The position numbers were made by a program, and so were the translations under genes. A stretch of DNA of 64,000 bases from Eurosta solidaginis (taxonomy: Eukaryota > Arthropoda > Insecta > Diptera > Tephritidae). Positions 1 through 11,280 of this stretch are shown here, in pieces. The stretch's first letter is position 1. The number at the start of each line of letters is the position of its first letter. Where the stretch lies: positions 60,298,779-60,362,778 of the forward strand of contig NC_090319.1 of the NCBI RefSeq assembly GCF_040869045.1, in the 5' to 3' direction. Under the pieces are notes generated by a model. The model had not been told where the DNA came from. It ran no database searches and saw only the letters and a list, made by a program, of their open reading frames with translations.

Positions 1-146
1 CGTTTTTTTAACATTGTAAATTCATTTGAAAAAGATAAACGCGAAAAGATTTAATTAATTACATGCTTGCTATTGCACACAATTTAAAATTTTAGATTTT
101 ACTACTTTTTCTTTATACATAATTCCTTTCTGTCGTCTGATTATTT

Positions 147-310
147 TCTGAATTTTGTCTTCTGAATTTTGCCTTCTGAATTTTGCCTTCTGAAATTTGA
201 CTTCTGAATTTTGCCTTCTGAAATTTGACTTCTGCATTTTCACTTCTGAAATTTGACTTCTGCTATTTGACTTCTGAGTTTTGACCTCTAAATTTTGTCT
301 TTCTGAAAAA
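147..310. repeat. 14-bp minisatellite (TTCTGAATTTTGCC type)
   Basis: About ten imperfect tandem copies of a 14-bp word, alternating between TCTGAATTTTGCCT and TCTGAAATTTGACT. The copies become less regular toward 310. The tract lies inside the hAT remnant. Confidence 0.75.
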
Positions 311-719
311 AGGGTTCTGTCTAATGTTTTCTGAAAAAATGTGTTTCTGAATTTTTTTCTGAATTTATGGGGGGCACCCCGACATCTATATGCCTGATTA
401 GCTGATTTGAAGTTGATCAGGAACCAATGGGAAACTAGTTTAAACTAATGCAAAACAGTTGCTATTCAATTGAACATCTCGCCAAAGTTTCCAGACATTC
501 GAAATACATTCGCAGCTATGAGAAATTTGAACGAGACGTTTTGCTTTTTGTGGCATTTGAAGACATGGATGAAACTACGGTTCGGGCGAATGTAGTAAAA
601 TTTGTCGAAAAATACAAGTGGACGTTTCTCAAAGCTACGAATGCAAAATAATTCACTTGAAACACACTTACCAAGCAAATTTTGATAAAGGTCTGTCACC
701 ATTGAAATTGCGCTGAAAA

Positions 720-995
720 ATGCCATCTACATATGTTCAAAATCTGTATACAATTTTCCCCAACATTTGTGTTGCTTTACGTATCTTTTGCACTATACCT
801 GTCACCGTAGCTAGTGCAGAACGTTCTTTCAGCGTCCTTGCAAGGATCAACAACTTTCATAGGTCTTGTTCATCTCAAGAGCGAGTTTCAGGACTTGCCA
901 GGCTTTGCGATAAATCCGTTTTGGCAAGACAGTTAAATTTTGATATTATTATAAAAAATTTTGCAGCGAAAAAAGCAAGAAAAGCCACTCTTTGA
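720..995 (+). pseudogene. hAT transposase C-terminal dimerisation domain (fragment)
   Basis: A 91-codon open frame contains the hAT dimerisation signature: IFPNICVALRIFCTIPVTVA, then SAERSFSVL, then SSQERVSGLARL. In the family this C-terminal region packs against a partner subunit and ends the RNase-H-like catalytic fold. The catalytic DDE residues, the BED/TTF zinc finger and any natural start would lie upstream. The bases 5' of 720 do not keep a long frame that I recognise, so this is a truncated, inactive remnant. The methionine at 720 is internal to the original protein and is not a real start. The frame ends in a basic tail (AAKKARKATL) at a stop, followed about 360 bp later by the element's terminal repeat, which is the expected order for a 3' end. 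Identification of the superfamily is solid; the exact family is not. Confidence 0.8.
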
Positions 996-1330
996 TATCC
1001 GAACCTTCTATATGGAATAATTGAAATTTATTATCATCATTATATTTATCAGAAATGTACTAAAATGTTACCAAATAACTAGAAAAGATTATTTGAAGCA
1101 ATATGTGGCTGTTAAAAGAAATTTTTATTTCTACGTTACAATAAAACAGTATAAATAGTAAATATTCTGTGTTAATTTTATTTTCTGCTCTTATTCCCTT
1201 AAATCGTTTAGTTGATGTGGCAAAAATATTTTTTTATGTAATCCATCAATATTGATTCATGAATGATATGTCATTAATTCAAATTAATCAAATGTATTAG
1301 TGGATTTTTATAGGGGGCCCGTAAATTGTT

Positions 1331-1365
1331 TAGTCCCGGACCCGGATTTTCTCTCTACGGCCCTG
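1331..1365. repeat. hAT 3' terminal repeat
   Basis: GTCCCGGACCCGG followed by a pyrimidine tract and ending in CGGCCCTG. The inverse complement begins CAGGGCCG, typical of the hAT terminal repeats of ZMYM-like elements. An 8-bp target duplication cannot be tested because the 5' end is absent. Confidence 0.55.
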
Positions 1366-1627
1366 CCTACGCTCCTCTATGGCTGAGATTTTTTCGAACT
1401 GTGACTCTGTGAGTAAAAAGAAGTATCACAACAACATTGCCAGATAAGTATATGGGCTGAATAGACTTGAACATGCTTCGTATTCTGAAAAGTTGCTAGA
1501 CATGTACTTTGCAATCTTTCAAAGGTTAGTACACGAAAGAACGTTATTACCTATTTCGAATGTTCAACTTCTTACACATGTTAAATACCGTATGCTACTT
1601 TCCGAACGGCAATTCTTCGTTACATCG
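1366..1627. other. Intergenic, nothing recognised
   Basis: AT-rich DNA between the hAT end and the LINE tail. No frame, RNA gene or repeat is visible to me. Confidence 0.6.
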
Positions 1628-2830
1628 GTTGTTGTTTTTGTTGTAGCAGTTCTTCGCCCCATCCAATAGGTGCGACCGATCACAAATTGTCATCAATATC
1701 CTCTAACGGGAGTCCAAGGAAACTTGCTGTTTCAACAGGGGTGGACCATAATGAAAGGGGTGTTAGAGGCGTTGGTTCCACATTACAATTAAAGAGATGG
1801 TTGGTGTCATGTGGGGACACATTGCAAGCAGGGCATACATTTTCTATGTCGGGGTTGATTCTGGATAGGTAAGAGTTTAACCTGTTACAGTATCCAGATC
1901 GAAGTTGAGCTAGAGTGACTCGCGTTTCCTTGGAGAGTGTGCGTTTCTCTTCCGCAAGTTTTGGGTATTGTTCTTTGAGTACTGGATTCACCGGCAAATT
2001 CCTGGCATAAGGTCCGACGCCTGTTTGTGGAGTTCACTGAGGACCTGCTTGTGTTTTTTTTGCTTCATACGGCTGAGTTCCCAGGTGCCGTATTTCCTCA
2101 TAATGCTAATGACTCCTTAAGCCCCTGGGCGGTGTTGGCTCATCAATCAGATGTCTGTGGCATCTCATTTCTCTCCTTGATGGGGAGTATTCTCGCGTCA
2201 TTATGTAGTTGGTGTTCTGGGGAAATAAGAAGACAGCCCATGGCGGTTCTGCGAGCAGTATTTTGGCAGGCCTGTAGCTTCTTCCAGTGAGTAGTTTTTA
2301 GGCTTGGCGATCATATTCGGGACACGTAGCATGCAATCGGCTGGCCAATTACTTTGTAAGTGGTAATGAGCAATAATTTGCGGTCCACCTGTTAAGACAT
2401 GGGGGAAGGGTAGACCCTTCCAGGTCTTGCAGTAACGTGCCATGGTTGACCGTATCAAAAGCTTTTGATAGGTCTAGCGCAACGAGTACTGTTCTATGGT
2501 GGGGGTTTTGATTTAAACCTCAATTTATCTGGGTGCTAATGGCATTTAGCGCGGTGGTGGTGCTATGGAGTTTTCTAAAGCAATGCTGATGACAGGCTAG
2601 CTGCAAATTTGCTTTGAAGCAGGGGAGCAAAATGACTTCAAGCGTCTTGGCTACTGGCGATAGGAGAGATATCGGGAGATATGACTCTCCTATGTTAGCT
2701 GGCTTTAGTAGCGGGACCACCTTGGCCATTTTCCATTTTCCATGACAAAGGTGGAAAGAGACAGGTTGAAGACATGCGCTAAATATTTGAAACTTCACCT
2801 ACTCTGCCTACCTCAAGTTCTATGAAGCTA
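1628..2830 (-). pseudogene. 5'-truncated non-LTR retrotransposon (LINE): RT domain to C-terminus
   Basis: Read on the minus strand, three pieces of one ORF2 lie in the right order. At 2798-2520 is the fingers part of the reverse transcriptase (KMAKVVPLLKPANIGESY, then PISLLSPVAKTLE, then FRKLHSTTTALNA). The same frame continues through a TGA at 2518-2520 into LVALDLSKAFDTVNH, the RT motif A that carries the first catalytic aspartate (about 2440-2480). At 1997-1680 is the C-terminal region (TLAQLRSGYCNRLNSYLSRI) with a CCHC knuckle, CPACNVSPHDTNHLFNC. The segment between motif A and the C-terminus, which should hold the YADD motif, is frameshifted and not recognisable. The tail at about 1628-1650 reads on the minus strand as CTACAACAAAAACAACAAC, the (CAA)n-type 3' end of this LINE group. 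The endonuclease and ORF1 are missing. The element is dead; I place it near the jockey/LOA-like LINEs of flies but am unsure of the clade. Confidence 0.85.
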
Positions 2831-2847
2831 GCGGTAGGGGAGGGAGA

Positions 2848-2905
2848 AGATTCAATGTGGTCACATTAAATCGTTCCCTAAATGGTCGGGCTTGTACCTT
2901 AATGA
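2848..2905 (+). repeat. LINE 3'-UTR-like fragment shared with 45350-45412
   Basis: TTCAATGTGGTCACATTAAA and the following GTACCTTAATG match, with some mismatches, the segment at about 45357-45412. It lies in plus orientation, opposite to the adjacent LINE pseudogene, so it is a separate or inverted fragment. Confidence 0.6.
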
Positions 2906-3848
2906 TTTAAATACGTAAATGTTAAAAATCTCAATTAAATTTATAATGCAGATACCCACAATCTTTATTACGACGGCAGTATACTGCTGAATATTTCTGC
3001 ATTTTTAGTTCCCTGCAATGCGAATAAGGTTTTGCCAAATGACGTTGAGCAGCCACCAGCTCCAGTAAGGATCGAGAAGGGGCGCTAAGAATATAGAAAA
3101 AAAAATATTCAGCCTATGTAGTCGGAGATGTAATTGTTTACAGAGGAGGGAGCCTGCCACAATGACGCCATTCGCTTTCGATACAAGTTGTGTTTGCCGT
3201 TATGTCACGCCATAAACAACGTATGTATGTTTATTATGTGTACAAATGTTAGCAGTAAATAACGTGCCATCGTATATATAATACTTCCATATCAATACCT
3301 TCCTATCTTCCTAATGTGCAAATTTTCAGTCAATCATTATTTGCTGAAACTGTGCAAATGTATGTTCTGCGCATGCGCGGGCTTAGTTAGTGTTAGTGAA
3401 TTGTAGTAGCGTGTGCAAAAAAAGTATTAAAGGGGTTACAACAGGTCACTATCCCCTTTACCCAACTTCTGCATACTTATTGTTATAAAATCTCAGTTTA
3501 GTCGATTAAACAGTGAAAAGGCCAACAAATACAATACAAGGCTTGATGTATTTATTATTTAAACATGGGCTGCAGCCATACAAAGTACATTATTTACATA
3601 AATAGTAAAAAAAAAACAAGGCGAATAATTCATATTTTTGAAATGAAAACAATTCAAATATACATGTATAAAAATATAATTATACATACAACCCAACAAG
3701 TATTTCTTTAAACGTTTTTAAAAATAATTAAAAGTGAATTAGCTTGAACAAACGATATATAAACGTTTTCAAAATTTTACTTATTTTGAGTTTTTTAATG
3801 AAGTAAATTTTTGGTAAAGTAAACAAAATATGAGTACTGGGCTGGCTG
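2906..3848. other. AT-rich intergenic DNA
   Basis: No coding frame or RNA gene is recognised. The only structure I note is an 8-bp inverted pair (TAAAGGGG near 3430, CCCCTTTA near 3455) that could form a hairpin. The segment could include the 3' untranslated part of the neighbouring P-like element, but no terminal repeat is identifiable. Confidence 0.5.
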
Positions 3849-4790
3849 CTATTGGTGTTGAAATAATATCAATTTTGTAAATTTTTTTCCAACATACTCT
3901 TTTTCGTCCGTGCTTTTTTTCGTTTCAAAAAACAAACGAATATCCAAATAAAAACTTATTACTTCCTTACGCAGCTGTGTCCGATGATTATTAAAGATGT
4001 CATTGCTAAATAAATTTTCGATGGCTATCTGATCGTCCACGATACTATTGGAGAATTCATCACTTGTATTTTGAAAAATTTTATTTATAAAACTTAATTT
4101 TGCCTTTCCAGTTGGGCATGCCTTGAGAACTTGCCTTAAAGCTTTCTCTGACACTATACAAATATTACATATGTCCACAGATGGTGCGACAAACGGACCT
4201 TTATTTTTGTGCGCTGAAAGTAAAAGCATTTATTCACCTATCAATTTCCCTTGACATGTGGAACATTTTATTTTCTTTTGTACCTTCCAAGCAACATAGC
4301 CAACAATATAACGAACAACATTGTCCACATATACAGACAATCCCCACATCGTATTAACATAAACATTTGCTAACTCGAAATCTATTACCTCGCTATTTTT
4401 TTAAGGATACTAGTAGACGCTCATGACGCCTCTAGAATGTACAATTCCCACTTTCAATCGCACTTAACTCGTGCCTTACTAAGAGTCGTCTATATGCACT
4501 TTTAAATTGAACTGCGTTGGGATTCTTGTTGAAACCCCCTCTTTCCCCAACTGCACCAAAAGAGGTTTCCAGGAAGTATTGTGAAAGCTTATAAGTTAAA
4601 AGGTATGTCATGCCAAAATGCTCAAATAGTGGAAAAATATTTCTTAAAGCAACAATCATACCAACGAATCCTGTGTTCCGGCCAGATTGAACCAGAAGGG
4701 TGTCATTAGCATCTCGTAATGAAGAGATATAATCCGCGAACCCTGCGCGTGCGTCTTTAAGTTGCAATATGACTCATCCGGCAAAGCTCG
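3849..4790 (-). pseudogene. P-element/THAP9-like transposase, C-terminal remnant
   Basis: On the minus strand, 4767-4432 encodes GMTYLLTYKLSQYFLETSF then GERGGFNKNPNAVQFKSAYR. This corresponds to the family signature (TYKLSQDHLELFF, then RGGxNNNPTAxQFxxAYK) near the end of P-type transposases. After a disrupted stretch, about 4390-4235 reads VYVDNVVRYIVGYVAWKVQK and then a CxxC pair (KCSTCQGKL). A frame break follows, then 4229-3849 (GPFVAPSVDICNICIVSEKA) ending at a stop. This order matches the C-terminal insertion/GTP-binding-distal part of the P/THAP9 family. The THAP DNA-binding domain and the main catalytic region are absent, and at least two frame or stop lesions are present. The protein is therefore non-functional. 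In the family the histidine/glutamate in SQDHxE are conserved; here the positions read SQYFLE, so key residues have changed. Confidence in the family is high; the left and right element ends are not seen. Confidence 0.85.
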
Positions 4791-4870
4791 TCTGAATTCA
4801 TTCTTAGAAAAATAATTTATGCAATTGAGTATATCGGTGATAGACGGCTTGTTGAAATATATATATATAT
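4791..4870. other. AT-rich target region with (AT)n before the first composite unit
   Basis: Ends in an AT dinucleotide run (4857-4870) that abuts the H terminus at 4871. This is the left outer junction of the first block. Confidence 0.6.
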
Positions 4871-5037
4871 ACTAGCCTTTACCCGCGGTCCCGTCCGCAA
4901 GGAGAAAATGAAATATATGGGCTATTAACGTTAGCCTGCTTATCCGGTCATCTGTTTAAAAAATTTTTTCTGTCTAATACATTTTATTTTTTAATTGAGT
5001 AAAAAAAAGAACTAAATGAGCTGATAGCTTCATAGGA
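4871..5037 (-). mobile_element. H module 1 (outer end of block 1)
   Basis: Starts ACTAGCCTTTACCCGCGG and carries the GCGG/CCGC inverted pair with loop TCCCGT. It continues through a conserved AT-rich stretch (GAACTAAATGAGCTGATA) into the array. It is preceded by unique (AT)n rather than by a T module, so it marks a true external junction. Confidence 0.7.
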
Positions 5038-7345
5038 TCCCCAAATGATCCCGAAATTATCCAGAAAAATCCACGAAATGACCCCACGCTATCGCGGACG
5101 GATCCCGAAAACCATCCTCAAATGCCACGGAAGGGTTTCCAAAAGTTCCCGGAACAGTCCCAAAAATACCCGAAATGACAACGACACGATTATAGACTTC
5201 TCCAGAGAACCACACAAAATGATCCCGAAATAATCCCGAAATTACCCTGATGGGTCCCGTACAGATCCCGAAATCCATCCAGAAATGATGCCGTAAGGGT
5301 CCCAAAATGATCCCGTGTTAGCCCCGAAAAAGTCCCGAAAAGACCCTGACGGGATCCCGGACGAATCCCGAAAACCATCCAGAAATGATCCCGAAATAGT
5401 ACCGAAGAAGTCCCGAAATTACCCTGACGGGATCTCGAACGAATCCCTAAGTGACGCTGACGGGATCCCGAAATCCATCCAGAAATGATCATGGCAGGAT
5501 CCCAAAATGATCCCGAAATAGTCTCGGAAAAGTCCAGAAATTACGCTGGAGGGATCCCGGACGAACCCTGAAAACCATCCTTAAATGATCCCTCCCGAAA
5601 TGACCTCAACGGGATCTCGGACGGATCCCGAAAACCATCCAGAAATGATGTCGGAAGGGACCCCAAATGATCCCGAAAAAGTTCCGAAATTACTCAGACG
5701 ATTACAGAAAACCATCCAGAAATGAAGGCGGAAAGGTCCCCAAATGATTCCGAAAACCATCTAGAAATGATCCCGGAAGGTACACCAAATGAGCCCGACG
5801 GATACCGAAAACCATTCAGAAATGATGCCGGAAGGGTCCCCAAATGATCTCGGAATAATACAGAAACAGTCACGAAATGACCCCTAAATGGTTGCCAAAT
5901 GATCCCGATATAGTCCCGAAAAAGTCCCGAAATCACCCTGATGGGATCTCGAACGGATCCCTAAATAACTCCTTCCGGGACAGATCGCGAAATCCATCCA
6001 GAAATGATGCCGGAAGGATCCCCAAATGATCTCGAAATAATACAGAAACAGTCACGAAATGACCCCAAATGATCCCTAAATAGTCCCGAAAAAGTCCCGA
6101 AATTACCCTGATGGGTTCCCGTACAGATCCCGAAATCCATTCAGAAATGATGCCGGAAGGGTCCCCAAATGATCCCGTATTAGCCCCGAAAAAGTCCCGA
6201 AAAGACCCCGACGGGATCCCGAACGGTTCCCGAAAACCATCCACATATGATCAAGAAATAGTCTCGAAGAAGTCCCGAAATTACCCTGACGGGATCTCGA
6301 ACGGAACCCGAAATTATCATGGAAGGGTCCCAAAATGATCCTGAAATAGTCTCGGAAAAGTCCAGAAATTAACCTGACGGGATCCCGGACGAACCCTGAA
6401 AACCATCCTTAAATGATCCCGAAAAAGTCCCGAATAGACCCTGACAGAATCCCGTACGGATCCCGAAAACCACCCTGAAATGATGCCGAAAGGCTCCCCA
6501 AATGATCCCGTATTAGTCCCGAAAAAGTCCCGAAATGACCCCGACGTGATCCCGGACGGATCCCGAAAACCATCTAGAAATGATGCCGGAAGGTACCCCA
6601 AATGATCCCGAAAAAGTCCTGAAATGACCCCGACATGATCCCGGATGAATCCCGAAAACCATCCAGAAATGATGCCGGAAGGGACCCCAAATGATCCCGA
6701 AAAAGTCCCGAAATTATCCCGACGGGATCCCGAACGGATACGGAAAACCATCCAGAAATGATGCCGGAAAGGTCCTCAAATGATCACCAAATAGTCGCGA
6801 AATGACCCTGGCGGGATCGCGGACAAATCCCGACAACCAAAAATGATTCCGAAAGGGTCCCCAAATGAACCCGTATTAGTCGAGAAAAAGCCCCGAAATG
6901 ATCCCGACGGGACCCCGACGGATACCGAAAACCATCTAGAAATGATTCCGGAAGGTGCCCCAAATGATCCCGAAATAGTTCCGAAATGACTCCGACGGGA
7001 TCCCGGACGGATCCCGAAAACCATACAGATAGGATGCCGGAAAGGTCCTCAAATGATCCCCTAATAGTCCCGAAATTACCCTGACGGGATCCCGGACGGA
7101 TTCCGAAAATCATCCAGAAATGATGCCGAAATAGTTCCTAAATTATCCCGTATTATTCGAGAAAAAGTCCCGAAATTACCACGACGGGATAACGGACGGA
7201 TGCCGAAAACCATGTATGCCGGAAGGTGCACCAAATGATCCCGAAATAGTCCCGAAATTACCCCAACCGGATCCCTAAAACCATCCAGAAATGATACCGG
7301 AAGGGACCTCAAATGATCTCGAAGAAGTCCTCAAATTACCCCGAC

Positions 7346-7356
7346 GTAATCCCGAA
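7346..7356. repeat. Left target-site duplication of the SINE
   Basis: GTAATCCCGAA, identical to 7717-7727. Both copies belong to the satellite monomer, so they show insertion into a pre-existing array. Confidence 0.85.
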
Positions 7357-7716
7357 TAAATGTAAAATAAATGTAAGGCGCGATAACCTCCGAAGAGATC
7401 TAAGGCCGAGCTTCTCTTCCAATTTGCGTCGTGCTCCTCTTGATTTTTCCCTACAAATTGGCCGGACGGGACCTACATGTTTTATGCCGACTCCGAACGG
7501 CATCTGCAAGGCAGATGAGTTTTCACTGAGAGCTTTTCATGGCAGAAATACAATCGGAGCGCTTGCCAGACACTGCCGAGGGGCGACCCCGCTTAGAAAA
7601 ATTTCTTCTAATTGAAAAATCTTATTTCTAAAATTTTGATGTTGCTTTGCCCGGGAGTTGAACCCAGGGCATACGGTGTGATAGGCGGAGCACGCTACCA
7701 TCACACCACGGTGGCC
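7357..7716 (-). mobile_element. tRNA-derived SINE (tephritid-type), full length
   Basis: On the minus strand the element starts GGCCACCGTGGTGTGATGG. It has a tRNA-like head with an A box (TGGTGTGATGG, plus coordinates 7698-7708) and a B box (GGTTCAACTCC, 7654-7664), the internal RNA polymerase III promoter. A conserved body follows, including GAAAACTCATCTGCCTTGC and GTCCCGTCCGGCCAATTTG. The 3' tail is two ATTT-rich words (about 7357-7374). Perfect 11-bp target duplications flank it. I remember a very similar body from many tephritid loci; this is recollection and has not been checked. It has no coding capacity and would depend on a LINE partner for mobility. Confidence 0.88.
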
Positions 7717-7727
7717 GTAATCCCGAA
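7717..7727. repeat. Right target-site duplication of the SINE
   Basis: GTAATCCCGAA, matching 7346-7356 exactly. Confidence 0.85.
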
Positions 7728-8106
7728 AACCATCCAGAAATGATGCCGGAAGGGACCACAAAAAATCCCGAAAGTCCCGAAATAACCCCGAAGGGATCCC
7801 GGACGGATACCGAAAACCATCCAGAAATGATGCCGGTAGGTACCCCAAATGATCCCGAAAAAGTCCCGAAATGACCCCGACGGGATCCCAGACGGATACC
7901 GAAAACCATCCAGATAGGATGCCGGAAAGGTCCTCAAATGATCCCCTAATAGTCCCGAAATTACCCTCACGGGATCCCGGACGGATCCTGAAAACCATCC
8001 AGAAATGATGCCGGAAGGGACCCCAAATGCCCCGAAAAATTCCCAAAATAACCCCGACGGGATCCCGGACGAATCCCGAAAACCATACAGAAATGATGCC
8101 GGAAAG

Positions 8107-8720
8107 TCACTGCTCATTGTGTAAGCCCTCGACTTATTTGACCTATTCAGTTGTAATATTGGTGAAGGTCAGTAAAGGTTAAGTTATAATGTGTAAAAAT
8201 TATTAAAAAGAAATTGTTTGAAGGGGTCGTGGGACCCCTAACCCCCTTTCCACGTTCGAAAAAAGTTTCGCTAGTAGACTGTTGTCTGTGTCCCAAATTT
8301 CATCAAAATCCGTTTAGCCGTTCTGGTATGATTCAGTCACAAAGGCGAAAAAATATAATAGTTAAATTATAACTGTTCCTAGGTGGCGGGGACCTCCCCC
8401 CTTTTGAAAAATATATAGCTAGTAGATCCTTCTAGACTATTGGCTATACGCATGCCAAATTTCATCCAAATCCTTCCAGCCGTTCTTGCGTGATTGAGTC
8501 ACAAAGACAAACGTCTGGACAAACATCCAAACATCCAAACTTTCCCATTTATAATATACTAGCCTTTACCCGCGGCCCCGTCCGCAAAGAGAAAATTAAA
8601 TATATGGGCTATTCACGTTAGCCTGCTTATCAAGTTATCTGTTTAAAAAATGTTTCTGTCTAATGTATTTTATTTTTGTAATTGAGTAAAAAAAGAACTA
8701 AATGAGCTGATAACCTGATA
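8107..8720 (-). mobile_element. Linker 1: truncated T module joined to H module 2
   Basis: The T module begins at CACTGCTCATTGTG, so it lacks the first roughly 320 bp present in complete copies. The satellite is fused directly to this internal point. H begins at 8558. The octamer AAACATCC that ends T is present in about two copies. Confidence 0.75.
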
Positions 8721-11280
8721 GGATCCCCAAATGATCCCGAAATTATCCAGAAAAATCCACGAAATGACCCCGATGATATCGCGGACAGATCACGAAAAAC
8801 ATCTAGAAATGCCACGGAAAGGTCTCCAAAAGTTCCCGGAATAGTCCCAAACGAAACGATTCTAGACTTATCCAGAGAACCACAAAGAAATGATGCCTGA
8901 AGGGTACCAAAATGATCCCGAAATAGTCCCGAAAAAGTTTCGAAATGACCCTGACGGGCTCCGGGACGGTTCTCAAAAACCATCCAGAAAATATCCAGGA
9001 ATGGCCCCTAAATTATCCCGCCAGAGTCCAGAAAAAGTTCCGAAATGACCCCGAGGGGATCCACGACGGATCGCGAAAACCATACAGAAATGATTCCTAA
9101 GGGTCCCAAAATAATCCCGTATTAGTCCCGAAAAAGTCCAGAAATTACCCCGACGGGATCCCGCACGGATCCCAAAAACTATCCAGAAAGTATGCCAGAA
9201 AGGTCCTCAAATGATCCCCCAATAGTCCCGAAATGACCGAAAACCATCCAGAAATTATGCCGGAAGGGACCCCAAATGATCCCGAAAACCATACGGAAAT
9301 GATGCCGGAAAATACCCCAAATGATCTCGAAATAGTCCTGAAAAAATTCCGAAAAGACCCCGAAGGGATCCCGGACGGATCCCGAAAACCATCCAGAAAT
9401 TATGCCGAAAGGGTCCCCAAAGGATCCGATACCAGTCTATAGAAAGTCCCGAAATAACCCCGACGGGATCCCGGACGGATCCTGAAAACCATATAGAAAT
9501 GATGCCGGAAGGTAACCCAATTGATCCCGAAATAGTCCCGAAATGACCCTGGTAGGATCCCGTACGGATCCCGAAAACCATCTAGAAATGATGCCGAAAG
9601 GCTCCCCTAATTATCCCGTATTAGTCCCGAAAAAGTCCCGGAATGACCCCGACGGGATTCCTGACGAATCCCGAAAACCATCCAGAAATTATGCCTGAAG
9701 GGACCCAAAATGATCCCGAAAAAGTCACGAAATTACCACGACGGGATCCCGAAAACTATACAGAAATGATGCCGGAAAGGTCCCCAAATGATCCCCTAAT
9801 AGTCCCGAAATGGCACTGATGGGATCCCGGACGGATCCCGAAAACCATTCAGAAATAATGCCGACAGGGTCCCTGATGACCCCGTCGGGATCCCGGATGG
9901 ATCCCGAAAACCATCCAAAGATGAAGCCGAAAGGATCCCCAAATGTTCCCGTATTAGTCGCGAAGAAGTCCCGTAAAGATCCGGACGCATCACGAAAACT
10001 ATCTAGAAATGATGCCGAAAGGTACACCAAATGATCCCAAAATAGTCCGAATTGACCCCTACGGGATCACGGACGGATCCCGAAAACCATCTAGAAATGA
10101 TGCCGGAAGGTACTCCAAATGATCCAGAAATAGTCCCGAAATGACCCTGACGGGATCCCGAACGGATCCCGAAAACCATCCAGAAATGATGCCGAAAGGG
10201 TCCCCCAATGATCCCGTATTAATCGAGAAATATTGCCGAAATGACGCCGGCGGGATTCCGGACGGATCCCGAAAACCATCTAGAAATGATGCCGGAAGGT
10301 ATCTAAAAAGATTCCGTGTTAGTCGAGAAAAAGTCACAAAATGACCCCGACGGGATCCCGGACGGAGCCCGAAAACCATTTAGAAATAATGCCGGAAAGG
10401 TTCCCAAATGATCCCCAAATAGTCCCGAAATGGCACTGACGGGATTCCGGACGGATCCCGAAAACCATCCAGAAATAAGGCCGACAGGGTCCCAACCATC
10501 CAGAAATGATGCCGAAAGCGTCCCCAAATGATCCCGCATTAGTCGAGAAAAAGTCCCGAAATGACCCCGACGGAATCCCGGACGGATCCCGAAAACCATC
10601 TAGATATGATGCCAGAAGGTACCTCAAATGATCCAGTATTAGTCGAGAAAAAGTACCAAAATGACCCTGACGGGATTCCGGACGGATCCCGAAAACCATC
10701 CAGAAATAAGGCCGACAGGGTCCCAACCATCCAGAAATGATGCCGAAAGCGTCCCCAAATGATCCCGCATTAGTCGAGAAAAAGTCCCGAAATGAGCCCG
10801 ACGGGATCCCGGAAGGATGCCGAAAACGATCTAGAAATGATGCCGAAAGGGTCATAAAATGATCCCGTATAAGTCGAGAAAAAGTCCCGAAATGACCCCG
10901 ACGGGATCCCGGACGGATCCCGGAAACCATCTATGAATGGTGCCGGAAGGTACCTCAAATGATCCCGAAATAGTCCCGAAATGACCCCGCCGGGATCCCG
11001 GACGGATCCCGAAAACCATCCAGAAATGATGCCGCAATGGTCCCTAAATGATCGCGAAATAGTCCGGAAATGATCCCGGAATAGTCCCGAAAATGTCCCA
11101 AAATAACCCCGACGGGATCCCGGACGGATCCCGAAAACTATACAGAAATGATCCCGGAAGGGTCCCAAAATGATCCCGGAATAGTCCCGAAAAAGTGCCG
11201 AAATGACCCCGGCGGGATCGTGGACGGATCCCGAAAACCATCCAAAAATGATCCCGGAAGGGTCTCGATATGACCCCAAC
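8721..11280. repeat. Array 2: 11-bp-based tandem repeat
   Basis: The H-proximal part carries the conserved edge words (ACGATTCTAGACTTATCC at about 8861-8878). Distally, 100-bp monomers with GTATTAGTCGAG dominate. A roughly 235-bp segment containing CCGACAGGGTCCCAACCATC occurs twice (near 10480 and 10713), an extra local duplication. Confidence 0.9.

Larger units (their letters stand above)
1..1365 (+). mobile_element. Decayed hAT-superfamily DNA transposon, 5' end outside the window
   Basis: The span ends in a sequence reading CTCTCTACGGCCCTG (1351-1365). This matches the CAGGGCC-type terminal inverted repeat of ZMYM/TTF-type hAT elements as I remember it. The C-terminal dimerisation domain of the transposase lies inside (720-995). 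The matching 5' terminal repeat is not visible, so the element probably starts before base 1 or is truncated. An unrecognised 67-codon frame (448-651) lies upstream of the domain and may be a decayed piece of the same transposase, but I cannot assign it. The left edge is arbitrary. Confidence 0.6.
5038..8106. repeat. Array 1: 11-bp-based tandem repeat, interrupted by a SINE
   Basis: A degenerate array of GATCCCGAAA/GTCCCGAAATGACC words. It is more diverged than later arrays, and monomer lengths are mixed. A SINE splits it at 7346-7727. The final 380 bp (7728-8106) ends abruptly in a truncated T module, so the right edge is a deletion junction. The ORFs that cross it are by-products of the T-poor plus strand and are not annotated as genes. 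Confidence 0.9.

Noticed and set aside
448..651. 67-codon plus-strand ORF
   Set aside because: No recognised similarity; it overlaps an open minus frame and lies inside a decayed hAT element. Mentioned only there.
7640..7716. Stand-alone tRNA gene on the minus strand
   Set aside because: A and B boxes are present, but they form the head of a SINE with a body, a tail and target duplications; the acceptor stem does not close as in a functional tRNA.
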